The notes under the pieces: generated by a model
The model's database searches: none
Told to the model about the DNA's origin: nothing
What the model saw: only the letters and a program-made list of their open reading frames with translations
Part shown: positions 35,222-46,427 of the stretch, in pieces
Layout: each line of letters starts with the position of its first letter
Numbering within the stretch: position 1 is the first letter of the stretch
NCBI RefSeq assembly: GCF_047511655.1
Contig: NC_133395.1
Span: 72,945,910 to 73,009,909 of the forward strand
Source of the DNA: Castor canadensis
Lineage: Eukaryota; Chordata; Mammalia; Rodentia; Castoridae
Direction: 5' to 3'
Length of the DNA stretch: 64,000 nt
Made by a program: the position numbers and the translations under genes

Positions 35222-38200
35222 CTATGTGTACACATTGTTTGGGCCACCTCTCCCTGCTGCATCCTACCCTCCCACCCCTCTTACTTCCAGGCAGAACCTC
35301 TTCTGCCCTCTTCTCCAAATTTTGTTGAAGAGAATACATAAGAGATATGTGAAAGACATAGTGTTTTTGTTAGTTTGAGATAAAGATGGCTATACAGAGA
35401 GATTCCTAGCATTGCTTCCATGCACATGTGTATTACAACTTGCATTGGCTCATCTCTACCTGACCCCTGCACCACTTCCTGGTCACCTTCTCATAATGGC
35501 CTCTGACAATTTAAGATTACTTTCTTTCACTCCTCTCCAGTGGGCACATCAACCACTTTCAAGTTTTAGGTTTCCTTCCCTTTCGCTATTCTTCCTGTAT
35601 GCATTCTCCCTTTAGTGTATGACCCAGGTCCAATAATATTACTGCATTTGTTTTAGCTCTATAATCCGCATATGAGGGAGAACATATGATTTTTGGCTTT
35701 CTGAGCCTGGCTAACTTCACTTAAGATGATGTCCTCCAGTTCCGTCCATTTACTTGTGAATTACAAAATTTCATTCTTCTTTATGGCTAAGTAAAATTCC
35801 ATTGTGTATAAATACCACATTTTCTTAATCCATTCATCAGTAGTGGGGTATTTTGGCTGTTTCCATAACTTGTCTATTGTGAATAGTGCTGCAATAAACA
35901 TGGGTGTGCAGGTGCCTCTGGAGTAACCTAAGTCACATTCCTTGGGTATATCCCCAAGAGTGGTATTGCTGGATCATATGGCAAATCTATTTTTAGTTTT
36001 TTAAGAAGTCTCCATACTGTTTTCCACAGTGGTTGCACAATTTACATTCCCATCAGCAGTGTATGAGGGTTCCTTTTTCCCCCACATCTTCGCCAACATT
36101 TGTTGTTGTAAGTGTTCTTGATGATAGCTATTCTAACAGGAGTGAGGTGGAATTTTAGTGTGGTTTTGATTTCCATTTCCTTTATGGCCAGGGATGGTAA
36201 CTATTTTTTCATGTGTTTTTTGCCATTTGGATTTCTTCTTTTGAAAATCTTCTGTTTAGTTCAGTTGCCCATTTCTTTATTGGTTCATTGACTTGGGGGG
36301 ATTTTAGTTTTTTGAGCTCCCTGTATATTCTGGTTATCAGTCCTTTGTCTGATGTATAGCCAGTGAATATTTTCTCCTACTCTGTGGGTGGTCTCTTCAG
36401 TTTAGAAACCATTTCTTTTGTTGTGCAGAAGCTTTTTAATTTCATGTAGTCCCATTTGTCCATCCTTTCTCTTAGTTGCTGGGCTCCTAGAGTTCTATTG
36501 AGGAAGTCTTTGCCTATCCCTATTGCTTCCAGAGTATTCCCTGCTCTTTCCTACACTAACTTCAGAGTTTTGAGTCTGATAGTAAGGTCCTTAATCCACT
36601 TTGAGTTGATACTAGTACAGGGTGATAGGCATGGATCTAGTTTCAGTTTTCTGCAGGCAGATAACCACTTTTCCCAGCAACATTTGTTGCAGTTGTCTAT
36701 TCTCCATCATATGTTTTTGTCATCTTTGTCAAAAATAAGGTGGGCTATGAGATTGGTATAGTTGTGTGGATTCATATCCGGGTCCTCTATTCTGTTCCAC
36801 TGGTCTTCATATCTGTTTTTGTGCCAGTATTATTCTGTTTCTATTGCTATGGCTTTGTAATATAGTTTGAAGTCGGGTATTGTGATACCTCCAAGCATTG
36901 CTCTTTTTGCTGAGTATTGCCTTGGCTATTCGTGATCTCTTGTGTTTCCAAATGAACTTTAGGGTAGATTTTTTAATCTCTGTGATGAATGTCATTGGGA
37001 TTTTGATGGGAATTGTGTTGAACATGTAGATTGCTTTTGGTAGTATAGCCATTTTTACTATGTTGAGTCTATCAATCCATGAGCACAGGAGATCGTTCCA
37101 CCTTCTGTAGTCTTCCTCGATCTCTTTCTTGCGGGGTTTGTAGTTCTCCTTGTAGAGGTCTTTCACATCCTTTGTTAAGTTTACTCCTAGGTATTTGATT
37201 TTTTTGAGGCTATTGTAAATAGAATTGTTTTCCTATATTCTTCCTCCATTTGTTCATTGTTGGTGTAGAGAAAGGCTACTGATTTTTGTAAGTTGATTTT
37301 ATATCTTGCCACACTGTTAAAGCTGTTTATGGTGTCTAGGAATTTTGGGGTGGAGTTTTTTTGGTCTTTGAGGCATAGGATCTTGTTGTCTGCAAGTAGG
37401 GATACGTTGACAATTTCTTTACCTATTTGTATTCCTTTTATTATTTCTTCTTGCCTTATTGCTCTGGTTAGGAATTCCAGGACTATGATAATAGGAGTGG
37501 GAAGAGTGGACACCCTTGTCTCATCCCTGACTTTAGGGGAATGGTTTGTTTTTCTCCATTACACATGATGTTGGCTATAGGTTTGTCATATATAGCCTTT
37601 ACAATGTTGAGGTACATTCCTTCTATTCCTAGTTTTCTTAGAGCTTTTATCATGAAGTGGTGTTGATTCTTATCAAAGACTTTTTCTGCAACTGTTGAAA
37701 TGATCAAGTGGTTTTTATCTTTGCTTCTATTAATGTGCTGTATTACATTTATAGATTTGCATATGTTGAACCACCTCTGCATCCCTGGGATAAAGTCAAT
37801 TTGGTCTTGGTAAATAGTTTTTCTGATAGGTTGTTGGATTTGGTTTGCCATTATTTTATTGAGGATTTTTGCATCAATGTTCATTAAGGAGATTGGCCTA
37901 TAGTTCTCCTTTTTGGTGGTGTCTTTGCCTGGTTTTGGGATAAGTGTAATACTGGCTTCATAAAATGTGTTAGGCAGTTTTCCTTCCCTTTGTATTTTAT
38001 GGAACAGTTTAAGGAGGGTTGGTATTAGTTCTCTTCAAAGGTCTAATAGAATTCGGCAGAGAATCTGTCAGGTCCTGGACTTTTCTTTTTTTCAGAGACT
38101 CTTTATTGCTGATTCAATTTCATTTTGTATTATAGATCTATTCAGGTGATTAATATCCTTTGATTCAGTTTTGGATGGTTGTAAGTATCTAGAAATTTGT

Positions 38201-39111
38201 CCATTTCTTCAAGATTTTCAAATTTATTGGAATATAGGTTCTCAAAGTAGTCTCTGAGGATTCCCTGGATTTCCGTGGTATTTGTTGTTATCTCCCCTTT
38301 TTAATTTCTGATTTTACTGATTTGGGTCTTTTTCCTCCTCATTTTAGTCAGATTTGTCAGGGGTTTGTCAATCTTGTTTATTTTTTCAAAGAACCAGCTT
38401 TTTGTTTCATTGATTCATTGTATGGTTTTTTTGATTTCTATTTCATTAATTTCAGTCCTTATTTTTATTATTTCTCTCCTTCTGCTTGTTTTGGGTTTTG
38501 CTTGTTCTTGTTTTTCTAGGAGTTTGAGATGTAGCATTAGGTCGTTTATTTGAGCTCTTTCTGTCCTTTTAGTATATGCACTCATGGCTATAAACTTTCC
38601 TTTTAGGCTATAGAGGTTTTTTGTTTTTGTTTTTGTTTTTGTTTTGTTTTTTGCAATACTGGGGTTTGAACTCAGGGCCTTGCACTTGCTAGTCAGGCAC
38701 TGTACCATTTGAGCCACTCCACCAGCCTAAACTTTCCTCTTAGGACTACTTTTGCTGTGTCCCATAGGTTCTGGTAGGTTGTGTTTTCATTTTCATTAAC
38801 TTCCAGGAACCTTTTAATTTCCTCTTTTATTTCATCAATGACCCACTGGTCATTGAGCAATGTGTTGTTCATCTTCCAGTTGTCTGCATATTTTCTGCTG
38901 TTGTTTTTGTTGTTGAGTTCTAGTTTTAATGCATTGTGATCAGACAGAATGCAGGAGATTATTCCTATTTTCTTATAGCTGCTAAGGCTTGCTTTGTGCC
39001 CTAAGATATGACCAATTTTGGAGAAAGTTCCTTGGGCTGCTGAGAAGAATGTATACTGTGTGAATGTTGGATGAAATATTCTATAGACATCAGTTAGGTC
39101 CATTTGACCTA
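35222..39111 (-). mobile_element. Second L1, 5'-truncated, catalytically dead
   Basis: Minus-strand L1 with 3' UTR (35222 to about 35690) and ORF2 up to within the endonuclease domain, where it ends at 39111. The frame is broken into pieces. Endonuclease end with [11 protein letters not shown] at 38693-39181, reverse-transcriptase core with [11 protein letters not shown] at 37483-37884, thumb/C-terminal part at 36807-37166. The RT active-site motif that should read FADD reads LADN (in 37187-37513), which removes a catalytic aspartate. A SINE is inserted at 38608-38727. Its 3' UTR differs from the younger L1s here, so it is an older subfamily. Confidence 0.87.
38608..38727 (-). mobile_element. 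ID-like SINE, antisense, inside L1 ORF2
   Basis: 'gcaatactggggtttgaact' and 'tttgagccactccaccagcc', with a TTTTTG tail. A 17-bp target-site duplication, taaactttcctyttagg, lies at 38591-38607 and 38728-38744 (one mismatch). Confidence 0.9.
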
Positions 39112-39113
39112 TG

Positions 39114-39192
39114 GTGTGGGCACTGGGGTTTGAACTCAGGGCCTCATGCTTGCTAGGCAGGCATTCTACCACTTGAGCCACTCCACCAGCCC
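39114..39192 (-). mobile_element. ID-like SINE, antisense
   Basis: 'gcactggggtttgaactcag' to 'cttgagccactccaccagcc', at the 5' end of the truncated L1. Confidence 0.88.
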
Positions 39193-39803
39193 CTTCTAGT
39201 AATGGATGAGAAGAAGAGTGAGAGCATGCCCAGGATCTAGATTTGGAACTTGATCAAGACCTTGGCTGAGTATTTCCTTTTTTGGAGTGATTATCCAGAA
39301 AAGATTTGTCAGATCTATACAAGTCCAGGCTTGGAACTTTCAGGGTGACATTAGCAGAAGTGGCTGATTGTACTGAAGTTTCTTTTACTTTCACTCAAAG
39401 TTCTGGACACTCAGGGTTTTTTCCTGCTTTTCAGGAGCAGGCGGATGGTTTTGGTTCTTGGTTCTTGGTTCTATGATGGGGAGTTAGATAATGACTGAGT
39501 TTTCTCTCTCCTGAGAGGACAAGATACATTCTAGAAGACGGTGTGCATTTACATCTTCTTGGGCTTCTAGACATTTCTCTATTTTCTCCTTGCTTTTTTT
39601 TTTTTTCATCCTTTCCCCTCTTATCTTTGTTTTTGTCTTGCTTTTTCATAGGGGTTATTTTTTCTTGTTTAAACTGTTTCTGTTTTCTCAGCCCTAGAAA
39701 GCAGAAGGGGCCTAGTGATGCTTTCTTGTGCTCTTAGTAGCATGGTCTACAGTCCTCCCTTAAATTCTCTGGCATTGTTCTTTCCATTCAGAAACCCAGT
39801 TAG
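39193..39803 (-). other. Unassigned segment with Lys- and Ser/Arg-rich frames
   Basis: Between two SINEs. On the minus strand one frame (39431-39649) starts MKKQDKNKDKRGKDEKKKKQ and later has MSRSPRR. Another, near 39200-39330, reads LKVPSLDLYRSD and then a Ser/Arg-rich stretch with one stop. These could be pieces of a decayed processed pseudogene of an SR-like nuclear protein, but I cannot name it and the A-rich runs alone could give the lysines. Confidence 0.3.
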
Positions 39804-40112
39804 GGACTGGGCACTGGTGGCTGAATCCTATAATCCTAGCTGCTTGGGAGGTGATGGTCAGGAGGATCACAGCTGGCCAATGGCGGCAGATAGTTTGAGA
39901 GACCCCTTACTCCTTCTCCACTCCCCATCATCCCCAGCTATGCAGGGAAGCACAAATAGGAGAATCACAGTCCAAGCAAGCCAGGCATAAAGAGAGACCT
40001 TATCTCAAATATAACCAACATAAAAAGGGCCGGGGTTGTGGTCAAGTGGTGAGTGCCCGCCTAGCAAGTGTGGGCCCTAGGACCAACCCAAGTGCCACCA
40101 AAAGAAAAAAAA
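39804..40112 (+). mobile_element. Composite B1-type/ID SINE
   Basis: B1-like head ('gggcactggtggctgaatcc', 'tataatcctagctgcttggg'), a second unit ('agccaggcataaagagagac') and an ID-like unit ('gggccggggttgtggtcaag') ending in 'gccaccaaaagaaaaaaaa'. Confidence 0.75.
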
Positions 40113-40483
40113 GTTGGTTCACTTCCACCTGTTGAATATAAACTCAATCACAATATTATCGTCAACTCAAGTTTCCATTACTTGTTTTGTTATCTAAGGT
40201 TTTATAACCTTCAAATTTACTTTGCTCCTCTCTACCTTTATATCCAGGCATTCTGCAAGTCCAGCCGAATCACATTGACTTCTGTTTGCTGCTGAATGGG
40301 TTATCCCTTTGTACCTTTCTTCTGGGCTTCCTTTTGGCCTCCCCTGAAATGATTCCTTCTCATGGTTCCCCTAAGCCATTGGGGCATGCAGGGCCAGTCA
40401 GATGGCTAATTCCCACCACCACTTTCCAGACACCATCACCTCCACACAAGAAAGATTTGAAGAGATAATGATGTAAACGTTCT

Positions 40484-40835
40484 CAGTACAATTGTCCCTT
40501 GGTATCCATGGGAAACTGGCTTCAGGAGCCCATCCCTACCACTCATGCCATGCTGATACCAAAATCCAAAGATATTCAAGTCTCTTGTGGAACATGCTAC
40601 ATGGTGTACTATTTGCACATCCTCTCACATACTTAAATCATCCCTAAGATAACTTGTACAACATAATACAATATAAATCCTATGCACATACTTGTTACAC
40701 TATATTGTTTAGAGAATAATGACAGGGAAACATCTGTACATATTCAGGACAGATGCATTTTTTTCTCAATTTTTTTTCTCTGTGGTTAGTTCAATCTGTG
40801 AATGCTGATCCCACAAATATGGAGGGTTGACCATA
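40484..40835 (+). mobile_element. MER2-like Tigger DNA transposon
   Basis: Starts 'cagtacaattgtcccttggt' and ends 'ggagggttgacc', roughly inverted ends next to TA. The inside ('gataccaaaatccaaagat', 'gtttagagaataatgac') matches MER2. Confidence 0.7.
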
Positions 40836-41896
40836 TTTCTATTTAGTTCCATTCCCCCCCAAACTGGAATAGTGTATAAGCAGTTTGGACTGTATTTTTA
40901 ATGAATGAAATTGCTGATATCATTTTTGTTATATGGAAATAAAAATTTTTTGTTTCTACATGTCAGGTGCATTTTTCATACTATCAAATATTCCTTGAAA
41001 ATGATTTTTTTAAAGAATGCAAATTATTCCACTGGATTCATAAACTCTAGTTTACTTAGTTTTGCTCTCTATTGTCTCATATTTAGAATGTTTCTAATTT
41101 TTCATTGTTTTGTATTGGTTTCTAACTAAAATATGTCATTTAAAAATCTTTTCGTGAGATTGAAAATGTGTTGTGATAAGAGTTTATTCATCATATAATC
41201 CCACAGCCTCTGATTAGTCTACTAGCTCACAAGTCCCTTTCTCCTCTTCCAAAGCACTTCTTACCAGTACATTCATCTGGCAGGTCAAAATGCAACTTTA
41301 CTATTATTGTTATTATTCTTCCTCCTACTCTACCTTATCATTTAAACAGAGGTGGCATACTGCCTTGCCTCTAAATGCAAGTTAGGGCAAGCCATGGCCT
41401 ATCTGATCACTGTTAGATCTACAAAACCTGATGGTTACTTTAAGTCACACATCTTAAATTCAGCTTTGAAATGTTTGGTCCAACACATTAACACTTGGCT
41501 TGCCTCCCTTCTCTCTCCTACCCCCACTCCTGCGGTTCCATCTGGTTGCAGTGGGACCTCCTGTGGGCCAGGTCATGCTCAGTTTCTTGTCCACTCCTTG
41601 CTGATTGCTGCTTCTGACAGTGTCTGGAGAACCCTGGAGGTTTCAGTGAGGAGGGAGGAGAAAGCAAGTAAAGAAAGCTCCTACTAGGGACATAGCGATA
41701 GCAGGCTCTCCTAGGTTGGCAGACATTTCTGGGATGTACTTTCCCGCATAGATCTTCATTTTCCCCAGCTGAGTGCACTCTGCAGATGCCTCTTCTTCAT
41801 CTGGCTCCAGAACCCCTCCCCAACTGTGGCCATTAGAATCCCTGACAACACTTGCTGCTGAGCGATCCTCACCCTGGTTGTCCTCCCTACCTTGGA
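40836..41896. other. Intergenic, no feature recognised
   Basis: ORF at 41352-41687 (111 codons) has no recognisable domain and conflicts with minus-strand ORFs; not called. Confidence 0.45.
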
Positions 41897-41906
41897 TAAG
41901 ATCTCT

Positions 41907-41991
41907 TTTTTTTGGCGGCACTGGGGTTTGAACTCAGGGCCTCATGTTTGCTAGGCAGGTTCACTTACTCCTTGAACCACTCCACCAGCCC
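41907..41991 (-). mobile_element. ID-like SINE, antisense
   Basis: 'ggcactggggtttgaactca' to 'ccactccaccagccc', with a 10-bp target-site duplication taagatctct (41897-41906 and 41992-42001). Confidence 0.9.
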
Positions 41992-42001
41992 TAAGATCTC
42001 T

Positions 42002-43049
42002 CAGTCTTCCTCTAATGCAGGTTCCACATCTGGTACCCAGAATCCCATGTGACAGACCAGCAGGCCAGCAGAGGGAGACTATAGCCTCTAGGCACTGCCC
42101 AGATACAGCCTGCTCCCAGCTGCCTGGGGTTCTCCAGCTCTCTCTAGCTGGGGCCAGGAACCAGGACAGGCTCTGAGCAAACTCCTTGCCACATGGGAGA
42201 GGGGGAACTAAGATCACTTTTCCAAGAAATCCTCTCTCTCTCCACAGTCAGCTACTTTTCACCTTCCTCTCTCAAACCATACTTTGTACTCATGGTAACA
42301 CCCTGTTTGAATGGGCTTTCATCTATTCTTCCTTTGGCTATAGCTCCACAGCCTTGAGCTCTAAGCAGCTGTGTTGCTCACTCATTCACTGATCTTTACA
42401 CACACAAATCTATGAAGGAAGCTCCATGTTTGAAATAATCCTTCTGTCAAGTAAGTAAACCTCTTCAAATGCAAACCATTTTCTTTTTGATTGATTGCTT
42501 GCTGGATTCAACTTCTTCAGATTTAGGTTTCTTAGAGCAGGAGAAGGAAATAGCAAAAAAAAAAAAAAATTTCCCCACAGGCAAAGGGATTAATTACATC
42601 TGTGGCACTTGTCTTTTTTTTATTAGATTGCTGCAATTGCAAGCAATACTTCTTCATAAGATCTGAAGATGTACCAAAGTGTCAAGGACATGTGTACTGA
42701 GGGAAGCAGTAAAGTACACAAAGACTCCCCAGATGGAACAGAGCCAATGCTGGGATGGGACAGGAACCAAGGGCCAGGGGACAGAAAGCTCAACATTTCC
42801 AAAGACTGTGGAGGAAAACTGGAGTTAGGAGTCAGAGGCCAGGCAAGGAAGGAAGAATCAGAAACTAAGAGGCAAGGACATCTATAACTATGTCACTCAG
42901 TATAGTGGAATGATTTTTTCTGAGGGTCACACCACCTCCTAAAGGCAAAAGTGTGCCTGGCCAAATGACAATCAAGTGTGAATGTAGCATAATCGTATTT
43001 TTTGCTTTCAAGTACTCACAAAATATACTTCCCATAACTCATTTGTAAG
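42002..43049. other. Intergenic, no feature recognised
   Basis: Only an A-run at 42556-42570; bases 42200-42440 may be an L2 relic, not secure. Confidence 0.4.
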
Positions 43050-43061
43050 AAATTACTTGAG

Positions 43062-43386
43062 GTGTGTTGTGGCTCACACCTATAATCCCAGCTACTCAGG
43101 AGGCAGAGATCAGGAGGATGACAGTTGAGGCCAGCTCAGGCAAAAAGTTAGCAAGATCTCATCTCAACCAATAAGCCAGGCATGGTAACACACACCTGTC
43201 ATCCCAGCTACACAGAAGGCCAAAGGTGAGAGGATCAAGTTCTGATGCTGGCCCTTGGCAAAATGCTAAGCCCCTTACCTGAAAAATAACTAAGCTGAAA
43301 AATGGGCTAGGGGGTGTGGCTCACGTGGTAGGGTGCCTGCCTAGCATGCACAAGGCCCTGAATGCAAACCTAGGACCACCAAAGAT
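43062..43386 (+). mobile_element. Composite B1-B1-ID SINE
   Basis: Two B1-like units ('gtgtgttgtggctcacacct' and 'gccaggcatggtaacacaca') followed by an ID-like unit ('gggctagggggtgtggctca'). A 12-bp target-site duplication, aaattacttgag, lies at 43050-43061 and 43387-43398, so the whole trimer moved as one. Confidence 0.9.
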
Positions 43387-43398
43387 AAATTACTTGAG

Positions 43399-43954
43399 AA
43401 TAAGATCTAGAAAAATAAGAAAATAATGTAAAAGGAGACATGAGATCCCGAAGACAAGAGAAGGAAAGTCCCAGAATGAGAGCTATGTCACAGGCCTGAG
43501 ACAGAAAGGTCAGAGAAATAGGTTCACGGGAAGTATGGTGAGGATGTAAGACCATACTATCCTTGAGAGTTTCAGACATTTGGTTATAGGCATTACCATA
43601 ATTGACTTTTCCAATCATGTCTTTGTATTTCCTTATAAAAATTAAAATAATCTAAAAAATAAAATATTTCTGCTATCACTAATGGTTCAGAGTCAGCTAT
43701 TGAATTAACCAAGAATGTTTGTGTTTGGGGACCTTGTTAATGGTACTTGCTGTACAGGTTACAGTTAGACTAATTAGATTGATGACATAATAAGCTAAAT
43801 TGCCTATTAAGACAGAAATAACCATACCAAGCAGACAGGCTTTAAAATGAAAATTTGTAATTTAGGGTTTAATTAGCATATATACTGATGTCATTATAAC
43901 AAACATATGTCCTCATTACAGTACAAAAAACCTTGAACCAGGAGGATGCCTCAG
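43399..43954. other. Intergenic, AT-rich
   Basis: No repeat or coding signal recognised. Confidence 0.45.
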
Positions 43955-44080
43955 TTCTGTTCCAAGCTTAGTCATCAACTCATTGTATAATCTAGACAAA
44001 TGCCTGACTTCTGCATTCTTCAGTTTCAGCATTTACAAAATGGAATTCTTCTAGTCACACTACACATATGTACTTCCTGA
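43955..44080 (+). mobile_element. MIR SINE
   Basis: 'gacaaatgcctgacttctgc' and 'tcagcatttacaaaatggaa' follow the MIR core order. Confidence 0.5.
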
Positions 44081-44109
44081 CTGCTAATAGACTGTGTCCA
44101 AGAACCTGA

Positions 44110-44764
44110 GGCAACAACAGAGCGCAAACCTTACTCAGCCACATTCTAACAGAGAGAGACAGATGAACAAAATGTAAAAATTGCAAGACTTAGGATAAGT
44201 CCTGTGGAGAAAAATTAAGCATAAAAGAGTGATAAGGAGTATTGGAGGAGGGGGTACAGTTTTAGCTGGTGGAGTGGCTCAAGTGATAGAGTGTCTGCCT
44301 AGCAAGCATAAGGCCCTGAGTCCAAGCCCCAGTACTGCCAATATATATATATATATACTGGAGCAGGGGGTACAGTTTTAAATAACAAAGTCAGAGAAAA
44401 CATCACAGAATCAGAAGGAGATGATGAGAATGACATGCCAAAATCTGGGGAAGAGGTAATACTACATACAAATACTAGGATAAGGAAATTTCCTGGAATC
44501 TTAGAGGGATAATGAGCAGAGAATGCGTGATAACAGGAGATGAAGTCAGAGATGTGACAGAGGCCAGATCACAGGGCCAGGGAGGCTACTGTAAGGATTC
44601 TGGCTTTTACTCCAATGATGATGCACTGGAATTTTAAGCTAAAGAAAGATAGGATCTGACTTCTATTTTCAAAGAATAATTGCTGTGTGTGGAGAATGGG
44701 TTCTAGAGGACAAGAGCAGAGACAGAGACCAGGTAAGAAGCTTCTATAGTAATTCAGATGGCAC
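44110..44764 (-). mobile_element. L2 relic, antisense, left part
   Basis: 'cagaggccagatcacagggc', 'gattctggcttttactccaa' and 'ggagaatgggttctagagga' are antisense L2. A SINE (44265-44359) and an MLT1 LTR (44765-45127) interrupt it. Confidence 0.6.
44265..44359 (+). mobile_element. ID-like SINE with a TA-repeat tail
   Basis: 'gctggtggagtggctcaagt' and 'agtccaagccccagtactgc', then a TA run. A 21-bp direct repeat, one mismatch (ends ggggtacagtttta), flanks it at 44244-44264 and 44360-44380. Confidence 0.9.
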
Positions 44765-45127
44765 GGGTTGAAATGAGACTCCTCAAATTCATATGTTCAA
44801 GTCTTTACCCCAAGTAGTTCAGAATGTAGCTTTACTTGAAGAAAAAGTCTTTACATGGTAATTAAATTAAGGAGAGATCATTGGTGTGGGCCCTATTCCA
44901 ATATGACTGGTATCTTTATGAAAAGGGGAAATCTGGACAAAGGGGAATGTACACAGAGAAGAAGATGTAAAGACAGCCCGAGATGGCCATCTGTAAGCCA
45001 GGGAGAGCAGCCAGGCACAGATCCCAATCTCACAGCCTCTACAAGGAACCAGCCCTGCCAACACCTTAATTTTGGACTTGTGGTCTCCAGAATTGTGAGA
45101 TAATAAATCGCTGTTGCTTAACATAAC
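44765..45127 (+). mobile_element. MLT1-type MaLR LTR, inserted in an L2
   Basis: 'gcacgggttgaaatgagact', 'gtgggccctattccaatatg', 'accttaattttggacttgtg' and 'gtgagataataaatcgctgt' follow the MLT1 order. L2-like sequence continues on both sides. Confidence 0.75.
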
Positions 45128-45440
45128 CAGTTTTAGTTGTCAAGGAAGCCCTAACCTGATGCATGAAGTAGCCATGGAAGTGGTCAGGTTCTAGAAATGT
45201 GTTGCTAGAAAAGTCAACAAGATTTTCTGAAAAACTAGGTGAGTTGTGAGAGGGAAATGGAGGAGACAAAGCTGACTTCTGGGTTTGTATCTGAATAAAT
45301 GTAAGGATGGAATTGCCACAGATGAGATGGGAAAGCTGGGCTGGAGCAGGTTAGGAAGTAGGTATGGGTGAAAAGTCCAGGAATTCACTCTTGGATATGC
45401 AACTGGAGATCAAATTAGGGATGACTCTGGTGCAATTAAC
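45128..45440 (-). mobile_element. L2 relic, antisense, right part
   Basis: Continues after the MLT1 LTR: 'gatgagatgggaaagctggg' and 'aatgtaaggatggaattgcc' fit the further L2 antisense order. Confidence 0.5.
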
Positions 45441-45614
45441 TGTGAGCATTGAAAGAATTCACTGAATATTTGTTGCAAAATGTTTACTATGTACAAAGAT
45501 TGAAACAGCTTAATTTTTTCAAGTCTCTGTTTTGTAGAAATACAGACCACAAATTGAATGTACAAGATGTTCAGTATCCAAATGTTGGAAACATTAGAAT
45601 TAAGAAGTGGCCTA

Positions 45615-45711
45615 TGGGGTTGACGGAATGGCTCAAGTGGTAGAGCTCATGCTTAGCAAGCATGAGGCCCGGAGTTCAAACCCCAGTAATGCCCCTCCCA
45701 CCCTCTGCAAA
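45615..45711 (+). mobile_element. ID-like SINE
   Basis: 'ggaatggctcaagtggtaga' and 'ggagttcaaaccccagtaat'. A 13-bp target-site duplication, aagaagtggccta, lies at 45602-45614 and 45712-45724. Confidence 0.9.
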
Positions 45712-45837
45712 AAGAAGTGGCCTAAGTTATGCATGGCTTATCTCTGATGTAATCAAGTCTCTTTATTGGATTTTCTCTACAATTTCGTAGTTATAGTTTG
45801 AATATAATAACAAATCATTGCATTCAAACTGGTTGTT

Positions 45838-45965
45838 TGAACATGGCAAGTTACTCTCTTGAGTCTTGGTTCCTTTACCTGTAAAATGGTGATTGAAATA
45901 CCTCATAGAATTGCTGTGAAGAACATTCAGGGGGCATATTTGGAGTGATCTGTTCCCAGCAATAC
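45838..45965 (+). mobile_element. MIR SINE
   Basis: 'ttcctttacctgtaaaatgg' and 'cctcatagaattgctgtgaa' are sense MIR core, well preserved. Confidence 0.7.
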
Positions 45966-46091
45966 TCAAACTATTAGCTTCTAGTGGTGCTATAGGAATT
46001 CAGCTTGAGGTATGCTATGACCATATGGTCAGGAAACATAAATGCGAAAGAGTGCCCCTAGGCTGGGAACTAAAGGAAGCATGCCCTACGG

Positions 46092-46427
46092 GTTATTTTT
46101 TGGATCTTGTATGTTCCCCAAAGGCTTTGTTCACAGCCTGTGGTGCTATTGGGAAGTGGCACCTGGTGGAAGAAAGCTCACTGAAGGTGTATGCTTGCTT
46201 ATATTGGGTCCCTGGTCCCTTCCTTTTTCTTTGTTTCCTGGCCACCAAAAGGTGAGCTGCTTCCTCTGCCATACACTTCCAATATAATGTACTGCCTCAC
46301 CACAGGTGCAAAAGCAATGGAGCTCAACCATGAACTGAAACTTCTTTGACTGTGAGCCAATATATACCCTTCCTCCTTTTAATTATCTCAGGTATTTTTG
46401 TCATAGGAACAGAAAACTAACACAGAA
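46092..46427 (+). mobile_element. MaLR-type LTR, near complete
   Basis: 'ttttggatcttgtatgttcc', 'cctgtggtgctattgggaag', 'accatgaactgaaacttctt' and 'gtcataggaacagaaaacta' give a full-length LTR of the type also seen at 4161 and (antisense) 23416. Confidence 0.7.

Noticed and set aside
41352-41687. 111-codon plus-strand ORF
   Set aside because: No domain recognised; overlapping minus-strand ORFs of similar length.
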